Source: Lineus longissimus (taxonomy: Eukaryota > Nemertea > Pilidiophora > Heteronemertea > Lineidae). From it: a DNA stretch of 64,000 nt. Positions 49,601 through 61,359 of the stretch are shown piece after piece (position 1 is the first letter of the stretch; each line of letters begins with the position of its first letter). The notes under the pieces were generated by a model. It ran no database searches. It saw only the letters and a list, made by a program, of their open reading frames with translations, and was not told the DNA's origin. Both the position numbers and the translations under genes were made by a program. The stretch is taken from NCBI RefSeq assembly GCF_910592395.1, contig NC_088312.1, positions 3,968,001 to 4,032,000 of the forward strand, in the 5' to 3' direction.

Positions 49601-52600
49601 TCCAACATGCTGGTCATATCCAACATGCTTGTCATATCCAACATGCTGGTCATATCCAACATTCTGGTCATATCCAACATGCTGGTCATATCCGACATGC
49701 TTGTCATATCCAACATGCTGGTCATATCCTAAATGCTGGTCATATCCAACATGCTGGTCATATCCAACATGCTGGTCATATCCAACATGCTGGTCATATC
49801 CAACATGCTGGTCATATCCAACATGCTTGTCATATCCAACATGCTGGTCATATCCAACATGCTGGTCATATCCAACATGCTGGTCATATCCGACATGCTG
49901 GTCATATCCGACATGCTGGTCATATCCAACATGCTTGTCATATCCAACATGCTGGTCATATCCAACATGCTGGTCATATCCAACATGCTGGTCATATTCA
50001 ACATGCTTGTCATATCCAACATGCTGGTCATATCCAACATTCTGGTCATATCCAACATGCTGGTCATATCCAACATGCTGGTCATATCCAACATGCTGGT
50101 CATATCCAACATGCTGGTCATATCCAACATGCTGGTCATATCCAACATGCTTGTCATATCCAACATGCTGGTCATATCCTAAATGCCCTCAATTGGCCAT
50201 TTCGGTTTGTCTTTTTGTGCTAGGACTGCTACTTCTTGACCAATGTATCTGTGCAGACGAGCAGGATATTGACAAATGTCAACTGGGTCACTGTTAAACA
50301 ACAACGATGATTTCTTTAAAGTTAGATTTTTCATTGACTCCAATTTTACTCTAATTTCCTACTTATCTGCTGAAAATAAAACATTTCAACTCACCCCTTC
50401 AGTATCGCGCTTGACTGTTAAACCTTGCTTCATGGCATCATCAAGTTTGACGGTAGGAAGCAGTGGTGCTTCAAGAAGCTCATCTGAAACCAGGGAAATG
50501 ACCTGATTAGTACCCATGGCATCTGGAATACCTAATTCACAAGAAATATGCAATCGATACTGGTAATTAACAACACCCTGTCAATGGAGTACACAGTACT
50601 TGAATGAATTGTTCTCTTAAAACCAGCACTTTGCCAATTATTCAGCATATCGAGACACATTCATCACAATCAGTCGTCAAGTCAACAATTTCACTGGGAA
50701 TGTTCGGCATATTAGGTATATCAGTCTATAGCCCTCCCACTACAAGATACGGCAAAGCGCAATATTTTCATGCATTTTTCGCATTTCACAAAAATTTTAA
50801 ATTTGAAATCTTTCATAACATTTCGCACAACCAGCGTTTTTTAGATAACTTTTAACAATTTTAACGCCAAAGAAATTGTACCTTCTCATTTTCTGTTTGA
50901 AATTCTGGTGCAGATCAGTTAGCTTTACATTTGTACAATAGGGCCCGCAATAGGGTTCCATTCAGAAACTCATGTATGACTTATTAATTTTGTATCAATA
51001 GTTTTGATATCGACTGAGGTGCGGAAAGGGCATTGTGATGCTCCTACGTAATTTACTTTAATGTACTCTTGATTCATTGAAAGTTGTGGGATATAGATGG
51101 CAACGCTTTGAAGTTGTGTTTTATCCATTGTTTTCAGACATGTATCTTCCTCTCCCCACAATTTTTCTAGGCCGCTTCATTGATGTGGATTTTGAACTTC
51201 TTGATGCAACTCTTTTGATGTTGTTTCCCTTTCATAAAATTCGCCTTTACCTCAAACAGCACGCCTATGCATTTCTTTTTATTCAAACATCGCCAAAGGA
51301 AGGTTATTTGATGTTTATGATGTTTTGAGGTCTTATCCAGAACTATTAACTATTAACTTTATCATCACTAATCTGGAGCTTGCTCATAAGGAGGCCTAAC
51401 CCAATCAGGTAGCTCATAATCGATATTATTCATTTAACTTCTGATTAATGGGAAAACATATAAAAAAGACTCGATTGCATATGCAGATTTGTGCTGCTGT
51501 TAGGGCGACGAAGATGACATCACACGTATAGTACCCTGTATCTCCTGGTTACCATCCCCGCCTGTGTCACCGCCACCACCATCAAAGTGATGTGCCCGGC
51601 CTGTTTTCTTCTTTCGTCTTCGGCCAACACCATCCACATCACCACCACCACTGCCACCATTGCCACCACCGCTACTACCACTAAAGCCACTACTATGACT
51701 GTCTTCTTTATTACCGAACTGATCAGGTGGAGGAGAGGGGGTACTGGCCACTGGGGGAAGAACTACCGGTGGGAGGACGGGGTTTGCTTTATCCCAGGGA
51801 TCACCACCTTTTCCTGTGCAGAACAAAGCAAGCAAGCAAATTATGAACATGTGCAGATAGCAAACCAAAATATACAGCATGAATTTAAATTCAACCAATA
51901 AAGCATGTTCGAGCTTGAAATAAGCATGCATTGGAAGCAGGCAAGCAAGCATTAAACAGAATTGCAAAGGAACATGGTTGACATCTCGCTGTATTGTATC
52001 GAACCTCAGCAACATGCAGCCAATATAGCAACAGCTAGTTGCCTCATCAAATTGACAAAATGAATGGAATAGGATGAAACATAACAGAATCATGCTCGAA
52101 ACAGTTGCAAGGTGGCTTCCAGTCTATCAAGGGAAGAAAGGGTTATAGTGAAGAGGGTTGTGAAACTGTAAGTTGGCAAAATGTGTTGGTAACCATTACA
52201 GTATCTGTAAAAATAATTCTGATGCATCCCAGAGATACACTCTCGACAGGAACTCAGAAGTGTTGACTCCCCGCACTCTCCCCGGTTACTCCTTAATCAA
52301 AACTGGAAAACATTTGACCAACTTTTAAGCATGCTTTTTTAACTTTCCATTATTCCATTTCATCATTCACTCCTTTGATTTCTTCAGTGCAATGAGGCCA
52401 CAATTAGCACTAGATAGTGCAGGAAAATCAGCCAAGAACCTATAGGTTAGAAGGTAGGTCAGGAACAGAGGGAACAAAACCAAATTGTCTCACGAAAGAA
52501 ACAAATTTCAGATATAAAATGCTTTAGGTTATATCGTCAGACTGATGCTGTTTTGAGAGCTGATCGCTGACTCAACCTGAGCCTCCTGAAACACTTCTCT

Positions 52601-55600
52601 TTTGTGAGACAACTTTTCAAGGGCTGCTTACAGGAGCCTCCAGATACCCACCGTCGCCCGCTTTCTTTCTGTGAGAAGCACTTTCTTGAGGTATTTGCAC
52701 AATTACATCATCCATTTTCTTCGTAACTGTCACCTTTTTTTGTTTTTCGCCGCCACGTTTTTTAGATTTGGTGACCTCAGGTTTTCTAGAACTCTCTAGT
52801 GGTGGTAATGTTCTGGGGTTGCGACCTCTTTTTGCAATACCACCACCTACGAGGCAAGTAAGCGATAGAAAATGCAGTGAGACAAGCCAAGCCAAAGGTG
52901 CAAAGAAAGATCACTTGTTGGTTCAGTTTGTACATCGGGATCGGAGCCACAAAAACCCGAGGCATCATACGCCTTAAACGGGATATATTATTTCAGATAA
53001 TATATGACGATACAAACTAAACCAAACCAACAAAACAGGATAAAAATGAAATTTACACGAAACATGCAGACAAGATGTGATTGCAAAAAATATAATGTGG
53101 GCATATGGCTATCTGACAAACTTAATGATTCCACTATAAAGTTGATAATTATCTGGAAAGCAGTCCAAACAATTACCAATTTGGAGTGGAATAGTTGTAG
53201 TTCAACTACAATCTTGTTAATAAAATTACTAATTTCATAAGTGAATTAGGAATTCAATCAGCCTTTGTAATTCATCAAAGGTTTTGGTTATTACAAAAGT
53301 TCGAGATCCTTTTTTTATTGTTTCTTTCTGTTTTCATGTAACACTGTAAGCTTGATGGCATGGCAATCACTTTCCCCCAACAGAGCATCACACAGTAGAC
53401 AATACCGCCAAAGAATAAAGATGCTAAGGATAATTTCCAACAAAATGATTTGTGAAACAAGTTCAAACAGGTTAGTAAAACAACACTCAAGTCATCTTAA
53501 GTATCGCAGCTTGACTCAGAATTTGACACATTAAGATTTCTGAGATGTGCAGCAGCTACCAGAAGGTGCTGTTTCTAATATTGTGCTCGACTATCTGGAT
53601 GAACCATACGTGTAAACTGTGTCAGCAATCAACTCCAATTCAAGCCGTTCATTCACTGCATAAGACAAGGCTTTTAGAAGGGGAAACCAACCCAAAGCTT
53701 CCACTACCAACTGAAAGCTTTGTCAGGGAAATTGAGCAGGGATGATGTCGAAGTACATGTGACTTAAACATGTCAAAGATGTTGTCACAGATGTGAGATA
53801 GATGGGTGCAGCCCCCATCGCGGTTCAGGTCTGGGCAATTGGCCTGAAAGTACATCGAACCTATGACGCTGCTACCCATAATTTGACATTAACTTTGAGA
53901 CAACTGTGCTTCCAACCAGAGACATCATCACTGGGTGAAGATCACTGACAAAGCTTAAAGATGGAAGCGAAAGCTTTGATCTTCTGTTGTGTATTGAATT
54001 CGTTCATGGACAGTGTATATTTTATTGGAATTGCTTGATGGTTTCAGTGGTTATCACAATTGCCTCAGTTGGCAGCACTGCATTGTTATGATCATTCAAT
54101 CTCAACGCTTTACCTTTTGGTGGTTCACACATGCTGTAAGAGACTTAAAGAAAAGATACCAAACTCAGCAACATTGATCACTGATCACAGGTGTCTCAAA
54201 AATTATGATATGTTTTTCTTAGTCTGCCCAAATTCAGGAATGAAGAATAACTGAATTTGCACAGTGATTCTTAGCAAGGATAAATGCTTCTTTTTAGCCA
54301 GCCAACATTAATGTTCATATATTGATATTCAAATATTGTGAAATAGAAATATGATGGTGGAAAAAAGGAGATGGTTATTGATGACAGCGATCACCTACCT
54401 GCAGGCTTCTGCTTGACAGCGACATTCCTCATTTCCTGGACAAACGCAGCATCCACTCTTTCAGTGGAGACATATGGACCCAAGTCATAGAGTCCTTTGT
54501 CAACAGCTTCTTCTGGAGAAAACACAACACAGAACTACATCTAGACATCAACACCCAAGCCAAAACACTACAAGAGGCTACAGAAAACTCTACAACACAA
54601 GAAGATACCATCAGCATGCAAGTACTGCATGTGGTAAATTTTGCAATGTTACTATCTGTAACCTTGTACAAAAAAAGTAATTTTCAGACTCCTCCACCAT
54701 ATCCAAGGATTACTTTGTCCTTCATGCTTTTGTAAAAATGATACACTTTTGAGCACGAACAGCTCCCAATACTTGGTAGGAGTCATGAGATGTATTTACT
54801 GCAGGATTGAATGTACTCTGAAGTTTCAAATATAAGGTAGGAGGCAGATGTAACTACAATATACAAACAAAATTCATCTCTTGAATGAAAAGATTTTGCA
54901 TTCTCAATATAATCGCAGTTACATTTTTTTAAATAAAAAAAACATGGGATCCCTCTAGTTCAAATATCTGTGACTTCAGAGTATCTAAAAGATCTATACA
55001 TGTAGACAACAAGTAGACATGGGTACCACAGACAAGGACAATTCTACTCTATGACAGTACGAACCGAGACAAACACACACCTTCCTGTTCACCTGATCTG
55101 TAACCCATGTCTTCATCAGGATCAGGTGAAGGTTCTCTGAATGGCAGCTGGAGAGGGAGTTCTGCGGAAGCTGACCTGGGGGGTGTTGGAGGAGGGGGAG
55201 CTGGCTGCTGAGTGGTATCTGAGCTGGAGGGAATGACAACTCTTTTGGCTGAAATTCAGAGATACCAAGCTATTTGGATGGTATTGGTTAGGAAATGGCA
55301 CAGAGAATCACACGAACATCACCAGCTAAAAGGGGACTGAAACCTTTGATATGCGTAATTGGTAACTTAAAGGATGGACAAACACGCAAACTGAATGAAA
55401 ATTCTACTGGTACTGGTACAGAGGTAATGATGATGATGAGTCCGTAAATACATTGTTGTCTTGGTAAGGAGTTCAAGAGGAAAGTGAAGAGGAAACCTGG
55501 ACTGCTCCAGCAAGACTAATTTTCTCCAATGGAATGGATAACATTATGTTTCAAAACTGGAAAGTCATTCATTCATTTGTGATCATTCCGAATGTCGCAA

Positions 55601-58600
55601 TTTCACAAAATCTTACCTTTTGACCTCTTGGGGGGCCACGGCGGATATGATACTCTTACTCTCGGTCTGTCTTTATGTGGATCACTGACTTTAGGTGGTT
55701 GGGGCTTCTTGGCTTTCACAGTCTGAATGTAGATATCAATGAAAAGAAAAAGTCAGTCTTGGGCAGTTATATCAAGGTGTTGATTTTTCTTCCAGTCTGA
55801 AGCAGATAGGGCTGCTCGATGTGAATTGAAGCAAAATCAGGAGTTTTGCCTTTCCTTCCTCACAGCAAGTCACATTCTAATTCCTTACATTTCTTGCACT
55901 TTTAATGCTTAATTATTACTGACTTCATAGAGATGTATTTGACAAGCTTATCGTTTCAAGCCCCGATGCAATAACCCTTCTTTAAGTGAAATCGTATTCT
56001 CACTGACATTAAACTCCACTTCAACATCACTACAATATTTCAACATCAGTTAATTTTAATTCCTACTTACAGGATAACACATGTGCTGATTTAAATCATA
56101 AAAGTTCACATCATTACTTCTTGTTGCAATCGAACAACTTTCAGAACATGATGGCAGTAGCAAACGAAAGTCAAACACACACACTCAAAAACTGGATAGT
56201 ACAGACAAAACAAACTCACAACTTACCTAAACTGTAAATTAAAAGTTTCAGCATGATCCGTTTAGAAACTTATGAACAAGAATGCGATACGGGTGCCTTC
56301 GGCAAACTTTGTTTTTGATTTCAAGAAGAGAAGGAGTCATTAGAAGCAATCCTTCAAATTGTTCAAATTCTGATTGTACCATGCAACGCTTTACGAAAGC
56401 GCCAGAAATTATCTCAGTGTCAGTGGTAGATAACTTGAGAGCACCTTACCACCCAACTCCAAACCTAGTAACCCAGGTAAAAGATGGGGCCTCCCTGCTG
56501 TTTAAGAATTTTGCATCTGCACCATTTTGGCGATTGCAACTGGAACTATTTAGCTAAGGTTATTACTGATACTCCTTCTCTTCTTTTAAAAGAACGACTC
56601 TGTAGCCGCATCTGCGATCAACCTACCTTTACTTTCCGCCTCACAGGGCCTAAACTAACATTCCTCATGTGCATATGGGAAACGAAGCGTCCGCATGGAC
56701 CAGCATGCTCTATGACATCACGTTCTATGACTTCCTACACAAGGCACAGAGACGAAAGGAATGGATTAACAAGTAAAGCTACATAGACTTACACAACATG
56801 CAGAGAGGAAACTCCAAGTGGCTTAAGGAAAATCCATCAATTCAGATACTGCTAACATGTTTCATTTTAAAGCATTGCCCAAAAATCTCAGCAGAGGGTT
56901 GGTTCTCATATTGTGTAGAGCATCCTCGAGTTGAAAATGAAGGGCTTGTATGGTGGTATTCTCCTGGGCTTACTACTATTATTATTATTATTATTAAAAA
57001 CATTTTTATAGCGCTTAACGTTGTTAAAACTTCTAAGCGCTTAACAATTTATAATAAAACAATAAAACATTAATACATGATAGAATAAAAGTCATTACTA
57101 AAGAAAACGTGCAAGTGGGATTTTTTAAAAAAAACAACAAAAAACAACAAAAAAACAACAACAAAAATTCAAAAGAATTTCTTAAAAATATGAGTTTTTA
57201 GTGCAGTTTTAAAACGACCCAGGGTACTCTGGCCACGAACACTATTTGGCAGCTCATTCCATCGCTTTGGTCCCACCACTGCGAATGCAGAGGAGCCTAT
57301 CACCAGGCTTGACTGAAAGATGAGCGTCTATATGCTCTGCACGTGTCGCTCATATTTGGTGCAAGGATGCTCGACACATGTCATCGGGAGTGATTCCCCT
57401 GGGCCCAAAATGTCAAGGCTTTTTGGGGTCAGTACGAATCATTGGTACATGCAAGTTGTTAGAAGAAGCAGTTAATGACCTGTCCAATGGATTACCGCAT
57501 CTCAATCTCAAACAATTTGGAAACTGCATTCTAAAGTCAGGCAGCCACAGACAGTGTCCTTTTAAATAACCTACAACATCATTTGAAGCATACATGCAAC
57601 TATTAGGGCTATAAATTAGAAGTAATGGCCTTGGAACAAATTAACATACAAGATCATGGGATGGGAGTTTGACAAAGGGAAAGATGAAAAAGTTGGTGTA
57701 GAAAACTAAACAATGACACAGTTTGTCGTTGAGACAACTTATAGATTGAATGTGTTTCACCTACAAAATTGTGCAAGGGTGTTGATCTAACACTGAAGAT
57801 ATCTGATCGAACTGCCTTTTTCTGGTTGAATGGTGTGGCAGGTGACTATGATATGTGCGAAATGATAGAAGTAAAGTATATTGAGTTTTGATAAATGAAT
57901 ACATGAATATATGGTGCACATTTAGCTGTGCACTGATGACATTCCTGACCAACAGTTTTTCATTATACAACCAGACTGGATGATCAAAATGGCCAAAACC
58001 AATGGAACCTACTAGCGGTGGACAGCTCTATAACCAAGAGACCCTCTCTATCAAGGCCACAGACTTAAATCCCAAACTCATTGGTCATTTCCATTGAATT
58101 TTAACTGTGTAGTATTAGGACACCTCAGCATTAGTCAGTCCCAAGGGTGATCTTAAAAGAGAGGGTCTACTGTTATGCTTTATTGCTAAGTTGTTCCCCG
58201 TGTTATCTATAAAGCAATCGTATTACCAGAAAGAGTGACAGATGTAGTTTTCTTTCACCGGGATTTTTTTGAAGTGCAGTTGCAGTTTGTCATCAGTGTG
58301 CACTGATAATGATTAACTGCAAGTGACAGCTGTCTGATATTGCTAAAGATCTGTGCTGTTGTGAATTTTGATAATTATATTTTTATTAAAAGGTGTGTGT
58401 GCAGAGTAAAGGTGGCTACTTTTAATTTACCGTTTCTGTCCTGGCTCCTCTATCCGTGAGAGAAACATTTTGAACAAAGCTAAGATATGGGACAGGATTC
58501 CTTGTCTGCAATGGAAGAATACAGCAACTGATAAGAAATGTTCTGGACGACAAAAGGATTTAGATTGTATTATTACTGACAGCAGAGTAGGAAGTCCATC

Positions 58601-59651
58601 TGTCCATATGGCTTTATGCTGTAAAAAGAAAGTCCAATTAAATACTTTTTAGCTCATCATAATATGATAAGATTAATCAGAAAGTAACTATTTTTAAAAC
58701 CTGGGTTAGATACCTACATTCCGTGATGAAAGGTAAGTGAATACTTTTAAACTCAACTAAATATCAGCACACCTTTTTACTGCTTTTGGCCGTTATTTTC
58801 TCTGAGGAAAGTCTCCTTTAGGCCATGAATCTCGTATAAAAGTTGAATTCGATGTGTTGTTAGTTTGATTTTCAGTTCAAAATATCAATCATACGGTACC
58901 TTTAAATTTTAAATATCAATACGCTGGACTCGGCTAAGTTTCAACAACCTTATCATATATCATAGTCATGAAGAACATCAATTGAAGTTACTGATATGGA
59001 ACCGATAACACGTTCAGCCATAATAGCTAATGGGGATTTTTAATTAGCAGTTTACTCGAGGGAAATCAATTTCATAAAGTACGAAGTAGAAACAGCAAAC
59101 TTTAAATGGCAATGAACATGCTAAACTTACACGTCGGCAATTTTGATAGAACTTAAGGGCTAAAGCCAACTTCACAATTAGTGAGGGTTGCTTCAGGGGC
59201 AGTTTATGAGTTAAAAGTTGAACATGTTGAACAGGGCGACCCCTCACTTTGACAAAAACTAATGGCTAATTCTACAAATTGGTAGAAACAAGGAAGCATG
59301 TCCAAAACGAACGAAAGTCAAATAGTTTACGTTGTTGGGCACTGGACAGTTGGGCATGATAGACAAGGTCTTCGTCGTTGGGAACGCAAGGTCTTTTAAA
59401 CGAAGCTCAAGGGAAACTCGGTTAAAGACACGTGAACTTCAGAAAGTTCTAAGTCTTTCTTCCTGACCAATAACTATCCCTACCTCTTCCTTCTCAAACA
59501 CTTCAATAACCAATCCGTTCTCACCAGACGCTACCCTCACCATTTCCTTTCCACTACTCCTGCTGGCTACCCCTGAAATGTTCCCATCACCTTTAGCAGT
59601 AGGCGGCAGGGCCAAAGTGATGCTGCTGGCACTTATCCGAAGATCCTCCAT
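37655..59651 (-). CDS. unrecognised 833-residue EF-hand protein, 17 coding exons
   Basis: Exons in order: 59484-59651, 55617-55722, 55093-55248, 54399-54512, 52652-52846, 51553-51813, 50395-50483, 46710-47030, 44524-44698, 43225-43239, 42751-42780, 40904-41203, 39978-40048, 39022-39126, 38676-38770, 38384-38453, 37655-37885. All introns are GT-AG, every phase agrees, and the total of 2502 nt is exactly 834 codons. Residues 1-640 are largely disordered: Pro-rich (57-143, TPPPKTPTPPRTPSPT near 556), a Gly/Ser-rich stretch (about 285-330), Lys-rich blocks, a charged helix (EDERERQRIAEERRRKAALL, about 600) and an Asp run. Residues 644-833 look globular, with a canonical EF-hand loop at 669-680 (DEDDDGMLDFEE) and a conserved-looking C-terminus (LLDFLTYIPLFIMIH). 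Exon 3 has an alternative donor at 55081 that adds four residues in frame. I do not recognise the family; a calcium-regulated scaffold is inference. Confidence 0.85.
42130..42207 (-). repeat. tRNA-like SINE head or tRNA pseudogene (intronic)
   Basis: The minus strand reads GAAGTGGTTAGGGTACCG (A box), an anticodon-arm-like CTCTTCAGACCGAG, and GAGTTCGAATC (B box). The arms do not pair well, so it is not a functional tRNA. It lies in the intron between the 42.75-kb and 40.9-kb exons. Confidence 0.5.
43225..43239 (-). other. 15-nt microexon of the EF-hand gene
   Basis: Flanked by TATATTCCTAG and GTAAGC. It is phase 1 to phase 1 and encodes APVF plus split codons, so it can be skipped without a frameshift. 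It is followed by a 30-nt exon (42751-42780) encoding SDEDKDNES. Confidence 0.6.
44706..44855 (+). repeat. dispersed repeat, copy 1 (intronic)
   Basis: A TTA run followed by a block with TTTTATAGCACTTAACGTTG, ACTTCTAAGCGCTTTACAAT and GAAAACGTGCAAGTGGGA. It is nearly identical to 56977-57125. Its TTA end lies about five bases from the acceptor of the exon at 44524-44698 on the other strand. Confidence 0.85.
44856..46709. other. intron of the EF-hand gene
   Basis: No exon with agreeing phase and no element beyond the adjoining repeat. Confidence 0.4.
47034..49434. other. intron of the EF-hand gene
   Basis: Holds a 158-codon minus-strand frame (47311-47787). Its best acceptor enters in a phase that disagrees with the exon before it, so it is not included in the gene model. 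Confidence 0.4.
49435..50187 (+). repeat. 18-bp minisatellite, about 42 units
   Basis: The unit is CATATCCAACATGCTGGT, with CTTGT instead of CTGGT in about a quarter of units and single-base variants (TAGCC, CGACATG, CATTCTG, TTCAAC). The marker unit CATATCCTAAATGC occurs at 49723 and 50173, exactly 25 units apart, and the second ends the array. Because 18 is a multiple of three and the unit has no stops, several frames stay open on both strands (HIQHAG, YPTCWS, MLVISN, MTSMLD repeats). The array is intronic, between the 50.4-kb and 46.7-kb exons, so these frames are artefacts. Confidence 0.97.
56977..57320 (+). repeat. dispersed repeat, copy 2 (longer, intronic)
   Basis: The first 150 bp match 44706-44855. 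It continues through an A-rich tract into a GTGCAGTTTTAAAACGACCC, then CTCATTCCATCGCTTTGGTC segment, which looks like the conserved body of an old interspersed element. It lies in the first intron of the EF-hand gene. Confidence 0.7.
57321..59483. other. first intron of the EF-hand gene
   Basis: No exon, RNA gene or clear element found. Confidence 0.4.
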
Positions 59652-61359
59652 CCTCAATCAAAAACCTCTCAAGACAACCCTGACTATTCCAACAGCATGA
59701 ATCGAGACTATTTCGGAAAGAGGTCCGTGGCACTTCATGATTGATGAATAGGCTACTATTGTCAATTACGAGAAAACGTCCGGTAGCAAAGGTCAAAAAA
59801 GATTTCTTCAATGAAACAATACCACACTTATTCGAAGACTCATGCCAATTCTTGGACAGACAGTGGACACAATATCCAAATCAATACCGCAAAAGCATGT
59901 AACAACAATTTGAACTCATGGTCATTCCAATCATCCATATGGCAATGATATGACTCTTAATTAAATCTTTACGCAAAGATTCCACACAGGATCACATTTC
60001 CTGCGACCATATGGACCATATGAACAAAAGGATAGATGATGTACTCGGTATCGCTGTGCAGACACTTAATGGAAGACATCAATCAGTTATGACACGATTG
60101 ACAGGAAAGACATTAATTGCAGGTCCTGAAGCAGAAACTTAAGGAAGTCAAACAATTAGTTAGCTCTGGGAACTTATGTATTGTATACATCGTGCTGCCT
60201 GCAGGTTGCAGTGAATGCCAACACTAGTAATTGCTAACATGCAGTTCAAATGGAGCTGAGAAGGATCCTCTATTGAGACAACGGATACATGATATTTTCT
60301 GTGCACAAGGCAAGAGGTAGCCATGCAGATATGCAGCAAGCAACACCTCAAATTGTTGAATCGGGCAATAGCTTGATTTGGCTATAACTACATGTAATTT
60401 GCTAATTGCGAACTGTAAAGCCACGCAACCCTCTTAAAAGTATACTATTCCTTCTCAAAGCAGAGGTGAGAGATTATCACATCATCATATCAGTGGTAAT
60501 GCTCATGCAGATCGATTCTCGGTAGGATATCAATCACATCGGTTCCACCATTTCTGAATAGATGGCTATAGTGAACCAAAGTAACGAAGTCTATGTTTAC
60601 CCGATTTTTACTTGTGGCGCCTTTGCAAACATTTATACATGATAGCGATAACACATGAAAGGCTAGGATAGAACATGTCATTGTCAAATGTCAATACATA
60701 GGCTTCCCCAATACGGTAGCATAGTCTACAAGACCGCTGACATGTGAGGCTTCAATAGGAAATTCCTAACCCGGGAGAAATCCTAAAAACTCTCTCACCA
60801 AAGGGCCAGAAGTGAAATACATTATGCAATCAAAGATCAGAGAAGTCATTGGTTCAGAAGACTAGTGCCTAGTTCTATTTCCGAATATTGGGGGCTTCTT
60901 TATAATCGAATTACAATGTTATTGCTCAGTGACTATGAATTGTGCATATGGTTTTACTGAGTTCTAACATCAAACAACTGAGAGAGAACCATCACACAAT
61001 CATACATACAACAGTTCTGAATCTTTAAATCCTCCTGTACCCTCTCCTCATTTCAAATGCACCATGGTGATAATAAACCCCATCATGTTTTATTACTTTC
61101 CACTTAATACAAAAGTGAAGAAATTTTTTTCATGGTTTGTGATCGTGACAAAAACTGTGGCGACGCAATAAAAAGCACTTTCCCGTTGCGTGACTACCAC
61201 ATACTGTATTCAGATAATCCAGCGATATCAATACCACTGGATTGTGGATGGTGATTGAATTAATTTCGAATCGAATTATAACACGATACAATACACACAG
61301 TAAATAGGGGTACGCAGTCAACTGGATAGATCATGTTGTGATTAAATTCTTATGTGTGT

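Noticed and set aside
49420-50297. Long open frames (up to 267 codons) on both strands reading HIQHAG, YPTCWS, MLVISN or MTSMLD repeats
   Set aside because: They are frames of an 18-bp intronic minisatellite; the unit length is a multiple of three and lacks stop codons, so openness is automatic.
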